This document shows, one piece after another, positions 1-7,285 of a stretch of 11,844 nt of DNA (positions are counted from its first letter, which is position 1; every line of letters begins with the position of its first letter). The notes under the pieces were generated by a model. That model saw only the letters and a program-made list of their open reading frames with translations, was not told the origin of the DNA and did no database searches. The position numbers and the translations under genes are program-made. This stretch comes from an uncultured Synergistales bacterium (GTDB lineage: Bacteria > Synergistota > Synergistia > Synergistales > Aminobacteriaceae): positions 1-11,844 of the forward strand of contig CAJOEQ010000077.1 in the NCBI GenBank assembly GCA_905233515.1, read 5' to 3'.

Positions 1-1
1 C

Positions 2-301
2 CAAGTCTCAAGCGAATTAGTTAGTCAGCTCGTTCAAAATCCTTTTGACGAGTTAAAGCGAATTCGAATCAGACCCAATGAAAGCGCAGGAGGACTCGAA
101 GTTCAATGGATCCAGAATGAAAGCATATTAAAGCGTTTAGGAGTTCAGAAGGGTGATATTATCAAGTCAGTAAATGGGATTCCCTTCACGAACATGGGCG
201 ATATAGCAAATTCTATTAATTCACTCATGAACAGCGAAAGATTTGACGTTGAAGTTACTCGCAAAGGACAATCTACGGCCTTGCGTTATGTCGTGAAATA
301 A
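2..301 (+). CDS. gspC: T2SS inner-membrane protein GspC, C-terminal PDZ part (5' end outside window)
   Basis: This is an open frame running in from the left edge and ending at TAA 299-301, giving 99 visible residues. The fragment reads as a PDZ domain. It has a GGLEVQWI strand, then LGVQKGDIIKSVNG (the hydrophobic strand plus the 'G-D-x-I-x-x-V-N-G' signature), an 'F-x-N-x-x-D' helix start, and a final strand 'FDVEVTRKGQ'. This matches the C-terminal half of GspC/PulC, which links the inner-membrane T2SS platform to the secretin periplasmic domains and takes part in substrate recognition. Position supports the call: the next genes are a pseudopilin, the secretin, GspE and GspF. The N-terminal membrane anchor and homology region are outside the window, so another PDZ protein cannot be fully excluded. 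The following start codon lies one base after the stop, so translation is probably coupled. Confidence 0.82.
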   Translation, partial: QVSSELVSQLVQNPFDELKRIRIRPNESAGGLEVQWIQNESILKRLGVQKGDIIKSVNGIPFTNMGDIANSINSLMNSERFDVEVTRKGQSTALRYVVK

Positions 302-302
302 A

Positions 303-635
303 ATGAGAAGACGCGGATTTACTTTAATGGAGGTGCTTGTATCTGTTGCGATTGCCGGGCTTGTAATTTCCGGCGGGTTTAGATTAATTGCGATGTCTTA
401 TAAATTACTCGGAGAATTACAGATCGAGCGCGAATTAATTTCAGCAGCAGAAAAAATCTGGCTCAGATTCAAAGTTGATAAAGATATGCCCGACAACGGG
501 ACTGATGACGACACAAAAATTTCATGGCGCAGTGATAATATTTCTATACCTGTTGATGACTACGAATTGAAATATAAGCGCGTTACTATAAGTCTTGAGT
601 CAGGGCGTTCGACTGTTATATATGTTGCCGAATAA
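303..635 (+). CDS. gspI: minor pseudopilin, GspI-like
   Basis: A 110-residue pseudopilin. The N-terminus has the prepilin peptidase signature: basic MRRR, then G|FTLMEVLV with Gly at -1 and Glu at +5, followed by a hydrophobic helix to about residue 28. Length and the short C-terminal beta region (a Trp, then 'ELKYKRVTISLE') fit GspI better than GspJ or GspK. GspI nucleates the pseudopilus tip with J and K. The ATG sits one base after the gspC stop and has no clear Shine-Dalgarno sequence, so coupling is likely. Placement between gspC and gspD is not the usual C-D-E-F-G-H-I order. I am confident of 'type II pseudopilin' and less so of I versus J. Confidence 0.78.
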   Translation: MRRRGFTLMEVLVSVAIAGLVISGGFRLIAMSYKLLGELQIERELISAAEKIWLRFKVDKDMPDNGTDDDTKISWRSDNISIPVDDYELKYKRVTISLESGRSTVIYVAE

Positions 636-688
636 ACAAATTTTGTAGTATTATCATATCTTAATAAGGGACGGGGGATGTTGTAAGT

Positions 689-2804
689 TTGAGAGAAAGA
701 TTTATAAAAATTTTTACTATATTATTATTCATAGCTTTATTAAGTGATTTATCAAGTTTGAGAGTTGAGTCAGCTACACGGAGAATTCGTACTACACCTC
801 AAAGGAATAATACGCCTGCACCACCTGCACCGCCGAGACCTGCACAAAATCCGCCGGCATCACAGCCTCAATCAGGACAAGGCGACGCAATGACTCCAGA
901 GCAGGAACAAGCATTAATGGATTCTGCCGCAGCTATGAGACGATCGGGACTCGTACAATTTAATTTTAAAGATTTTGATTTAGTCAGATTTATGCGTTTC
1001 ATGTCTGAAGTCTTGCAAGAAAATATAATTGTGCCTCCAAATATAAATTCTAAGATTACTATAATTTCGCCTCATCCTGTTACTATAAAAGAAGCTCGCG
1101 AAATAATGTTATCGACTCTGCAAATGTATAATTTTTCTCTGCAAAACATGGGCAGTTATTCAATAGTTCGTCAGGGCGGTAATAGTCCATCGCCTAATGT
1201 CTTCAGGAGCAAAACAGGCCCCGGCCCCGGTGAAGAGACTGTAACTTATATAGTTCCGATTGATTATGTAACGATTGAAAGTTTATTACCGGCTATTCAA
1301 CAGGCTTTCGGGTCTAGTCTCGTGGCTTTAGCGGTCGGAAATGGGCGCGATATTTTATTGCAGGGCCGAGCTGTTGACGTTAATAAAGGCGTTGAGTTAA
1401 TCCGCAAAATGGACACTCCGCAAAGTGCAAGACTCAGCCGAACATTTGAAATCAATAACGGAGACCCGGGGACTATAGCAGCTCAATTAAACGCAATTGC
1501 TCAATCAAATGGGCCGTTACAGGGTTTAAATGCCATTGCCGACGTTCCAAGCAAAAAAGTTGTAGTTGTTGGAAGTTCCAGCGCAATCGATAAAGCCGCA
1601 CGAATAATCAGCGATTTAGACGTTGACCCTAAAATCGGCGATTTTCATATTTACAAGTTAAAGAATATTCAACCGCCGCCGCTGAACAAGTCGGGAAAGT
1701 TTTAGCTTCAACAAATACAATGCTGGGAGCTGACTCGGCAAAATTCACAGCCGCTGTAGTTCCTGATGTTGCTACAAACAGTTTAATTTTTGCTGCTACT
1801 CAGAGACAATATGATGCACTTGTGCCGATTCTTGACGCTATTGACATTCAGCCTAGACAGATTTTATTACGAGGTTTTATCGCTGAAATCAACGTAACAA
1901 ATTTAGATCGTAACGGTATAGACTGGTCAATCTTAGGCGGACAAATGTGGGATAATTTATTACTCGGCGGCAATATGTCATTAGGCGAAGGGTCAGTGCC
2001 TTCACAGTTTATGACATGGTTCAATGATTTGTCCAAGCGTGAAGAATTACTAGAGCGCAACGGATCTACTTATACAGTAACAAATTATCAGCCTATGGGC
2101 TTAATGTATGCAACGATTGAATTATTAAAGCGTTATGACGCAATTAATGTATTGTCATGTGTACTGATAATAAAGAAAGTACGTTCAAAGTCGGAAATGT
2201 TATTCCCGTCATGAAAGGCTCAACATCTGATATAACGAATCCGAATTCTATTCAGAATAATTATGACTACAAAGACACGGGATTAACTCTCACAGTTACG
2301 CCTCATATCAGGAGCGGGAATCTTGTAGCAATGGACATTAAGCAGACTACTGAAGATGTTATGTCAGCTTCAGGCGTTACTACTCCTACTACTTCAAAGC
2401 GTGAAGTCGTTACGTCGGTTGTAGTTGCTGACGGCGAAACTATAATTTTAGGCGGCATGATTAAGGAAACGGAGCGATCAATGAAACGTAAAGTCCCGGG
2501 CTTGTCTTATATTCCGTTAATAGGCGGACTCTTTCAGAAGTTATCAAAGGAAAAGGAAAAAGTTGACTTTGTAATTTTCTTAACGCCTCAAATAATTGAA
2601 TCTCCTGAAGAAATGAGACAGGCAACAATGAGAGCGGCAGGATTTGCAAGAGGTTTTGTGTCGCCTGATATGAATTTTGACGTGAATAAATTAATGCCTG
2701 ATAACGCAAGACCGGATTTAACGAATATTGGAGCAAGCCCCGTAGAAGCTGATATAGACGCAAGATTTAGAGATATGTATCAGCGCAGTCTCAGGAGGAA
2801 ATAA
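689..2804 (+). pseudogene. gspD: T2SS outer-membrane secretin GspD, broken by two frame-disrupting lesions
   Basis: GspD forms the multimeric outer-membrane channel of the T2SS. The frame opens at TTG 689, the only usable start after the in-frame stop at 665, with a G-rich stretch at 668-677 as a weak ribosome site. A signal peptide (about residues 1-29) and a Pro-rich linker (41-60) come first. Domain N0 follows at about 87-161, N1 at 184-244, N2 at 249-314 and N3 from 318. Reading continues in frame to 'LKNIQ' (1672), then must jump to the frame starting at GCC 1675 ('AAAEQVGKVLA'). The second frame ends at 'INVLS' (2157). The family then resumes in a third frame at 2160 ('CTDNKESTF'), with about five secretin residues missing. 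The C-terminal secretin domain is otherwise complete, including the 'VPGLSYIPLIGGLFQ' motif and TAA 2802-2804. Restored length would be about 709 aa, normal for GspD. It could be a genuine pseudogene or an assembly error. Confidence 0.85.
2793..2798 (+). promoter_or_regulatory. Shine-Dalgarno site of gspE
   Basis: A perfect AGGAGG within the last codons of gspD, 9 bases before ATG 2808. It fixes the gspE start and would allow gspE to be translated independently of the disrupted gspD. Confidence 0.8.
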
Positions 2805-2807
2805 TTA

Positions 2808-4310
2808 ATGCCTGACAGTGAAGTTAACGCGCTCCCCCCTCTTCCTGAAGCAAAAGAAGTATCGAGCCTTTTACCTGATGGAATGGGACTCGATGTCTTG
2901 AGACAGGCGAAAATTGTACCGTTAAGAATTCAAGACGGCGTTTTAATTGTTGGTGCTGTAGATTTTGACGCGTGGGCAAAAGCTCAAATTTTAGGGACTG
3001 CCTTAGGATTTCCGATTGATTTAGAGATTCGAGACGAGAAAGAAATCGGCGATTTATTACACACTTTATATGATTTAAGGAGTGTTGCCGCCGACGAAGC
3101 CGCAAAAAATATTGAAGGAATTGACGATTTAGATGATTTATCGCGCGAGGACGTTTTAAGCGACTCGGTTGATGTTCCTGTTATAAGGCTCGTTAATGGC
3201 TTATTCGTTGACGCATTAAGACAGCGTGCGACAGATATTCACGTTGAGCCGTATGAAGATGAAGTATTAGTCAGATTCAGAATTGACGGCGTTTTGCAGG
3301 ATAGATTAAGACTCCCGCGTTCAAATCAAGCTCCGTTAATAAGCCGTATTAAAGTCATGTCAAGAATGGATATAGCCGAACACATGGCACCTCAAGACGG
3401 CAGAATAGGAATCACTGTAGGAGATCGCGCGGTTGATGTTCGTGTTGGACTCGTGCCTACTCAATACGGAGAAAGAATCGCAATGCGTTTACTTGATAAA
3501 GGTCATGGATTAATGACTCTTGAAGATTTAGGCATGGAAGAACGCGAGCGCACTATTATGGACGAATTAATACACAGGCCGCACGGGATGATTTTATTTA
3601 CAGGGCCGACAGGATCAGGAAAGTCAACGAGTTTATATGCTATTTTGCAGGCTCTAGCACGTCCCGAAGTAAATATTATTACTGTTGAAGATCCCGTCGA
3701 GTACGCTTTACCCGGAGTCGCTCAAATTCAAGTCAACGAGAAAGCTGGAGTTACTTTTGCGGCTGCTTTACGTTCAATTTTGCGTCAAGATCCTGATATA
3801 GTAATGATCGGAGAAATGAGAGACTTTGAGACCGCACATATCGGCGTGCAAGCGTCATTAACCGGCCATTTAGTATTATCGACTTTGCACACAAATGACT
3901 CAATCAGCGCAATTATAAGACTCGTAGATATGGGAATAGAGCCCTATTTAGCAGCAAGCTGTATGATTGGAACTGTAGCACAAAGACTCGCGCGCCGCTT
4001 ATGCCCTCATTGTAGACGAGAAATAACCCCGCCCGCTATGATGGCAAAACAGGGACTCACACGAGCATTTGAGCCGGTCGGCTGTTCAGAGTGTCATAAT
4101 ACAGGTTACAGGGGACGAGTCGGACTTTATGAGCAATTTGTAATTAATGAAGAAATTCAAGAGGCTTTTGTCGGAGGTGCTCCAGCGTCAAAATTGCGTG
4201 AGATTGCTCGTAAAAGCGGCTTTAAAACTTTATGGGAAATTGGACTCTCTGCTGTTCAATCGGGGTTGACTTCACCGGACGAATTAGCAAGAGTCGCGGG
4301 AGAAGATTAA
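2808..4310 (+). CDS. gspE: T2SS assembly ATPase GspE
   Basis: A complete 500-residue secretion ATPase that powers pseudopilus assembly from the cytoplasmic face. The N-terminal GspE/MshEN-type domain is at about residues 22-90. The catalytic part shows Walker A GPTGSGKST (266-274), the Asp box ITVEDPVEY (292-299), Walker B with DPDIVMIGE (328-336), and the His box with LSTLHTND (357-364). The two CxxC pairs of the zinc subdomain are at Cys399/402 and Cys426/429; these are typical of GspE and PilB. The Arg-rich 'ATDIHVEPY' segment at 141-149 is also standard. ATG 2808 follows a perfect AGGAGG and lies 3 bases after the gspD stop; gspF follows 3 bases later. Adjacent gspF and gspG support GspE over the PilB of type IV pili. 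Confidence 0.95.
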   Translation: MPDSEVNALPPLPEAKEVSSLLPDGMGLDVLRQAKIVPLRIQDGVLIVGAVDFDAWAKAQILGTALGFPIDLEIRDEKEIGDLLHTLYDLRSVAADEAAKNIEGIDDLDDLSREDVLSDSVDVPVIRLVNGLFVDALRQRATDIHVEPYEDEVLVRFRIDGVLQDRLRLPRSNQAPLISRIKVMSRMDIAEHMAPQDGRIGITVGDRAVDVRVGLVPTQYGERIAMRLLDKGHGLMTLEDLGMEERERTIMDELIHRPHGMILFTGPTGSGKSTSLYAILQALARPEVNIITVEDPVEYALPGVAQIQVNEKAGVTFAAALRSILRQDPDIVMIGEMRDFETAHIGVQASLTGHLVLSTLHTNDSISAIIRLVDMGIEPYLAASCMIGTVAQRLARRLCPHCRREITPPAMMAKQGLTRAFEPVGCSECHNTGYRGRVGLYEQFVINEEIQEAFVGGAPASKLREIARKSGFKTLWEIGLSAVQSGLTSPDELARVAGED

Positions 4311-4313
4311 ATT

Positions 4314-5468
4314 ATGCCTTATTTCAGTTATTCAGGTTATGACTCTAAAGGCAAAAGCACAAAGGGTACTATTGAAGCAGGCTCATCGATTCAAGCTGTT
4401 GACAGGTTGACAGAACGGGGAATTGTTGTTGTTGATGTAAAACTCACAGAAGAGAAAAAGGGCGGTAAAGTCAAAATTAAATTATTGCCGCTCGAACAGC
4501 ATATATTTTTTTGCAGGAGTTTAGCGTCCTATTTAAAATCAGGTTTGCCGCTTGCTGACTCGTTACGAATCATGTCAAAACAAGCTCGCGATAAAGTTAT
4601 GAAGCCTGTAATGGAAAAAATTTTAGCGGAAGTTGAAGGCGGCAGGAAATTTCACACGGCTTTATCTGAAAGCGGGGCATTTCGTGAAAGTCTTTGGCGA
4701 GTTGCTGAATCAGGTGAACAGAGCGGGACTCTTATTTCAGTCTTAAATGAAGCTGCTGACGAGTTCAAACTTGAGGACGATTTACGGCGCAAAATTCGCG
4801 GTGCAATGACATATCCAATAGTTATGGCCGTTGTAGGAATCGGGGTCGTTTCTTTCATGCTCACATATGTAGTGCCTAAGATCTCAGAATTATTTGAGGA
4901 CATGAATCAGACTCTCCCACTTCCGACTCGTATATTAATCGGAATGTCTGATTTTCTCTCAAATTATGGGCTATGGATCTTGCTAGCATTCGGGATATTG
5001 TTATTATATATGCGTAAGACTGGGAAAAAATTTAATATGCCATTCATGAAAGGAATCAGAGGGCAATTAACGCTAGCTCTTGTTATGTCGCATATAAGCA
5101 CTCTTTTACGTTCGGGGATTCCCTTAGTGCAGGCTTTGAGAATGGCATCATCAATGGACTCAAGTTCTCAACGTTGGCTAGACGCGGCGGAAATGGTAAA
5201 AGCAGGTCATAGATTTGACAAGGCACTTGAGAAAATAGGAATGCAGGAGGAAACCGTCGCAGTTGTAAGAGTCGGCGAAATGGGCGGCGATTTAGCAGGA
5301 GCTTTAACAAATGTATCTCAACAAAGCCGAGAAATTGCGCAGTCTAGAATGGAAAAACTTTCGACTTTAATGGAGCCTATAATGGTCTTAACGCTTGGAG
5401 TCTCAGTTGGATTTATAGTGTTGGCAATATTAACGCCGGTCTTTGACTTGGCCGGAATTGTTAAATAA
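4314..5468 (+). CDS. gspF: T2SS inner-membrane platform protein GspF
   Basis: A complete 384-residue polytopic inner-membrane protein and the core of the T2SS platform that couples the GspE ATPase to pseudopilin extraction. It has two repeated T2SSF cytoplasmic domains at about residues 61-165 and 252-354. Each begins with the characteristic 'F-x-x-x-L-x-x-x-L-x-S-G-x-P-L' helix: 'CRSLASYLKSGLPL' in the first and 'MSHISTLLRSGIPL' in the second. Each carries a 'V-(G/A)-E-x-G' loop ('VAESGEQSG', 'VGEMGGDLAG'). Three membrane helices are visible near 166-186, 217-233 and 355-376. Length is slightly under the usual 400 or so. The start is 3 bases after the gspE stop, with a weak GGGAGA ribosome site about 10 bases upstream. 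Confidence 0.94.
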   Translation: MPYFSYSGYDSKGKSTKGTIEAGSSIQAVDRLTERGIVVVDVKLTEEKKGGKVKIKLLPLEQHIFFCRSLASYLKSGLPLADSLRIMSKQARDKVMKPVMEKILAEVEGGRKFHTALSESGAFRESLWRVAESGEQSGTLISVLNEAADEFKLEDDLRRKIRGAMTYPIVMAVVGIGVVSFMLTYVVPKISELFEDMNQTLPLPTRILIGMSDFLSNYGLWILLAFGILLLYMRKTGKKFNMPFMKGIRGQLTLALVMSHISTLLRSGIPLVQALRMASSMDSSSQRWLDAAEMVKAGHRFDKALEKIGMQEETVAVVRVGEMGGDLAGALTNVSQQSREIAQSRMEKLSTLMEPIMVLTLGVSVGFIVLAILTPVFDLAGIVK

Positions 5469-5476
5469 AATTTTCC

Positions 5477-5482
5477 AGGAGG
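5477..5482 (+). promoter_or_regulatory. Shine-Dalgarno site of gspG
   Basis: A perfect AGGAGG in the 25-base gap between gspF and gspG, 11 bases before ATG 5494. It decides the gspG start against in-frame codons inside gspF. A strong site suits the most abundant pseudopilin. Confidence 0.8.
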
Positions 5483-5493
5483 TTATTATAATC

Positions 5494-5931
5494 ATGAAAC
5501 AAAAAAGAAAATATTTATTGCGTCGTCGTTCAGGTTTTACCCTGATTGAAATTATGGTAGTTGTCGTTATTTTAGGTTTACTCGCTGCCTTAGTCGTTCC
5601 GAGAATCGGCCCTCAAGTAGCAGAAGCCCAGCGCACAACAGCACGAACTCAAATTAAGAGTATAGAAGACGCTCTCGAAATGTACAGAATGCATAACGGA
5701 TTTTACCCGTCAACACAGCAGGGACTCGAGGCACTTGTTACAGCTCCTACTACTTCACCAGTTCCGAAACACTATCAAGACGGCGGCTATCTCAAAAAAG
5801 TTCCTGAAGATCCATGGGGGAATCCCTATGTTTATCGCAATCAGAACGGCAGAATCTCAATTGTAAGCTACGGCCCGGACGGTGAAGAGGGCGGAGAAGG
5901 CACAAACGCTGATATTTCGAATGATGACTAA
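5494..5931 (+). CDS. gspG: T2SS major pseudopilin GspG
   Basis: A complete 145-residue major pseudopilin, the building block of the periplasmic pseudopilus. A basic leader (MKQKRK...RRRS) precedes G|FTLIEIMVVVVI with Gly -1, Phe +1 and Glu +5, then a hydrophobic helix. The body has hallmark GspG motifs: 'RTQIKSIEDALEMYRMHNGFYPSTQQGLEALV', then 'YLKKVPEDPWGNPYVY', and the C-terminal loop 'SYGPDGEEGGEGTNADI' with the Asp residues that bind calcium in this family. I chose ATG 5494 because of the perfect AGGAGG upstream. The last 11 bases overlap gspH. The conserved motifs make GspG certain relative to minor pseudopilins or type IV pilins. Confidence 0.95.
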   Translation: MKQKRKYLLRRRSGFTLIEIMVVVVILGLLAALVVPRIGPQVAEAQRTTARTQIKSIEDALEMYRMHNGFYPSTQQGLEALVTAPTTSPVPKHYQDGGYLKKVPEDPWGNPYVYRNQNGRISIVSYGPDGEEGGEGTNADISNDD

Positions 5932-6445
5932 AATTTTACGCAGGAAAAAAGCATTTACACTCATTGAAATAATGATAGTATTGCTGATTACAGGCTCACT
6001 CGCGGGAATGATCATCCCGCGAATCTCGTTTTATTTCGAGCCTCCTTCAGCTATATTACAGCGAGCTTTTGAGGAGGCCAGCGACTTGGCATTATCGGGG
6101 ACATCTGTAAAATTTTCTATCAAGAAATTACAAGGTTCAGAACGCGGCTCTATTGAAGTAGAAGCACTCATGAAAAAAGAAATTCCCGAAGACAGTATAA
6201 GCTCATTTTTAGGGAGTGCTAACAATAATGATAAACAAGTCTTAGAATGGCAAAAAGTTAATTTGCGAAATGCTCCGATCGGTGAAGGCTGGAAATTTTC
6301 ACCTGAAATTATTTATTTCTACACTGATGGATCATGCACGCCCGCAAGAATTTCATACGCTGAGAGAAATACTTCAGAATATAACGCAGATCAATACGTT
6401 TTAACTGTTACTGGATATTGTACTCAAATTCAATCACAGCAATAA
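5921..6445 (+). CDS. gspH: minor pseudopilin, GspH-like
   Basis: A 174-residue pseudopilin overlapping the end of gspG (ATG 5921 or 5924; overlap 11 or 8 bases). There is no good Shine-Dalgarno sequence, so it is probably translated by coupling to gspG. After a basic leader the cleavage region reads RRKKA|FTLIEIMIVLL: Glu +5 is present, but the usual Gly at -1 is Ala. The helix is followed by a proline-containing 'IPRI' and a helix 'AFEEASDLALSG', which resembles the GspH 'REEA...G' region, and then a beta-rich C-terminal domain with two cysteines (in 'DGSCTP' and 'GYCTQ') that could form a disulfide. Position after gspG supports GspH. Its stop overlaps the convergent citG-like gene by 12 bases. 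Confidence 0.8.
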   Translation: MMTKILRRKKAFTLIEIMIVLLITGSLAGMIIPRISFYFEPPSAILQRAFEEASDLALSGTSVKFSIKKLQGSERGSIEVEALMKKEIPEDSISSFLGSANNNDKQVLEWQKVNLRNAPIGEGWKFSPEIIYFYTDGSCTPARISYAERNTSEYNADQYVLTVTGYCTQIQSQQ

Positions 6446-7285
6446 ATTATCAAGCTCATTCATAAAATATGTAACTGCTAATAAATCGCCTGAACCGCCC
6501 GGGCTTATATTTTGTTGTATAAATTCTTTATCGAGCCTCAAAATATCGTCAAGTTTTGCGCCGTCTTCTAAAATTTTCCTTGCCGAATCCATAACTTTTT
6601 TTGCTGTTGATAAATCATGACGAGAAATTATATTAGTGTCTTCTGCAAATGCTATTAAGTGTATTAGAGTCTTAGCTAGTGAGTCATTCAAGCAAAAACC
6701 TTCAGATAAATATTTTTTCAGTGCAGGAAGCGCAATATTTTTTACGGATTTATAGCCCGACTCGGCCTCGCCTCGTATACCTGTTATATTATAGTCAATA
6801 AAAATTTTCTCCCCTTTTGTGAGTTCATTTCTTGATTTCTTTCTTGATTCCGCAAAATCCCTCGCGCATAATCCCTCGCAAATTTCACCCGCTAATTTCA
6901 TGACTGAGTCAGAGTTTATATTTTCCTTCATTCCCGATAAATAGCCAGCCGCCGCGCTTAAGACTCCCAGTGAAAAAATTTCCCCCTTGTGAGTGTTCAC
7001 GCCCTGAGTCGCTCTAAACATGTCAAATTCTGCGATAATGCCTATTTTCCGCAATTCCGGAAATAACAAAACGGGTAATAATTTTTCTTGACCTGCGATT
7101 ATACCAGCCTCCGCAAAATCTTCAAAGCATGTATTAAGACTCGCCGCACTCTTCATAAAAGTAAAGAAGCTCATATCTCTATGAGCTCCTGAATTATTCA
7201 TATCAATTAATCCCGGTTTAGGAGTTACTGACACTTCTATGAGCATTGACTCAAGTGCCAGACTCCCTATTTTTTTACTCGTCAT
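6434..7285 (-). CDS. citG: CitG-family triphosphoribosyl-dephospho-CoA synthase
   Basis: A 283-residue protein of the CitG/MdcB family. The family makes 2'-(5''-triphosphoribosyl)-3'-dephospho-CoA from ATP and dephospho-CoA, the precursor of the acyl-carrier prosthetic group of citrate lyase or malonate decarboxylase. Family signatures are clear: EVSVTPKPGLID (about 17-28), then 'SGAHRDM' (32-38), 'GVNTHKGEIFSLG' (95-107), 'GIRGEAESGY' (169-178), 'AEDTNI' (214-219) and 'SPGGSGDLLA' (261-270). The start is placed at ATG 7285, which overlaps the permease stop (ATGACGAGTAA). Two adjacent ATGs (7288, 7291) are equally possible, and none has a Shine-Dalgarno sequence, so coupling is likely. No citrate lyase or malonate decarboxylase gene is in the window, so the acceptor enzyme is unknown. 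Confidence 0.85.
   Translation of the reverse strand: MTSKKIGSLALESMLIEVSVTPKPGLIDMNNSGAHRDMSFFTFMKSAASLNTCFEDFAEAGIIAGQEKLLPVLLFPELRKIGIIAEFDMFRATQGVNTHKGEIFSLGVLSAAAGYLSGMKENINSDSVMKLAGEICEGLCARDFAESRKKSRNELTKGEKIFIDYNITGIRGEAESGYKSVKNIALPALKKYLSEGFCLNDSLAKTLIHLIAFAEDTNIISRHDLSTAKKVMDSARKILEDGAKLDDILRLDKEFIQQNISPGGSGDLLAVTYFMNELDNLLL

Noticed and set aside
636..688. Promoter or terminator in the gap before gspD
   Set aside because: Only 53 AT-rich bases with no convincing -35/-10 pair and no stem followed by a T-run; read-through from gspC-gspI is more likely.
1209..1234. GC-rich CCCCGG repeat in gspD
   Set aside because: It encodes a Gly-Pro linker (GPGPG) between N0 and N1 and needs no other explanation.
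1690..1710. Programmed -1 frameshift in gspD near the AAAGTTTTAG stretch
   Set aside because: The protein match is already in the new frame from base 1675, upstream of this stretch, and AAG TTT does not re-pair well in the -1 frame.
1848..2060. Minus-strand open frame inside gspD
   Set aside because: It is antisense to a clear secretin-coding segment with no recognisable protein features.
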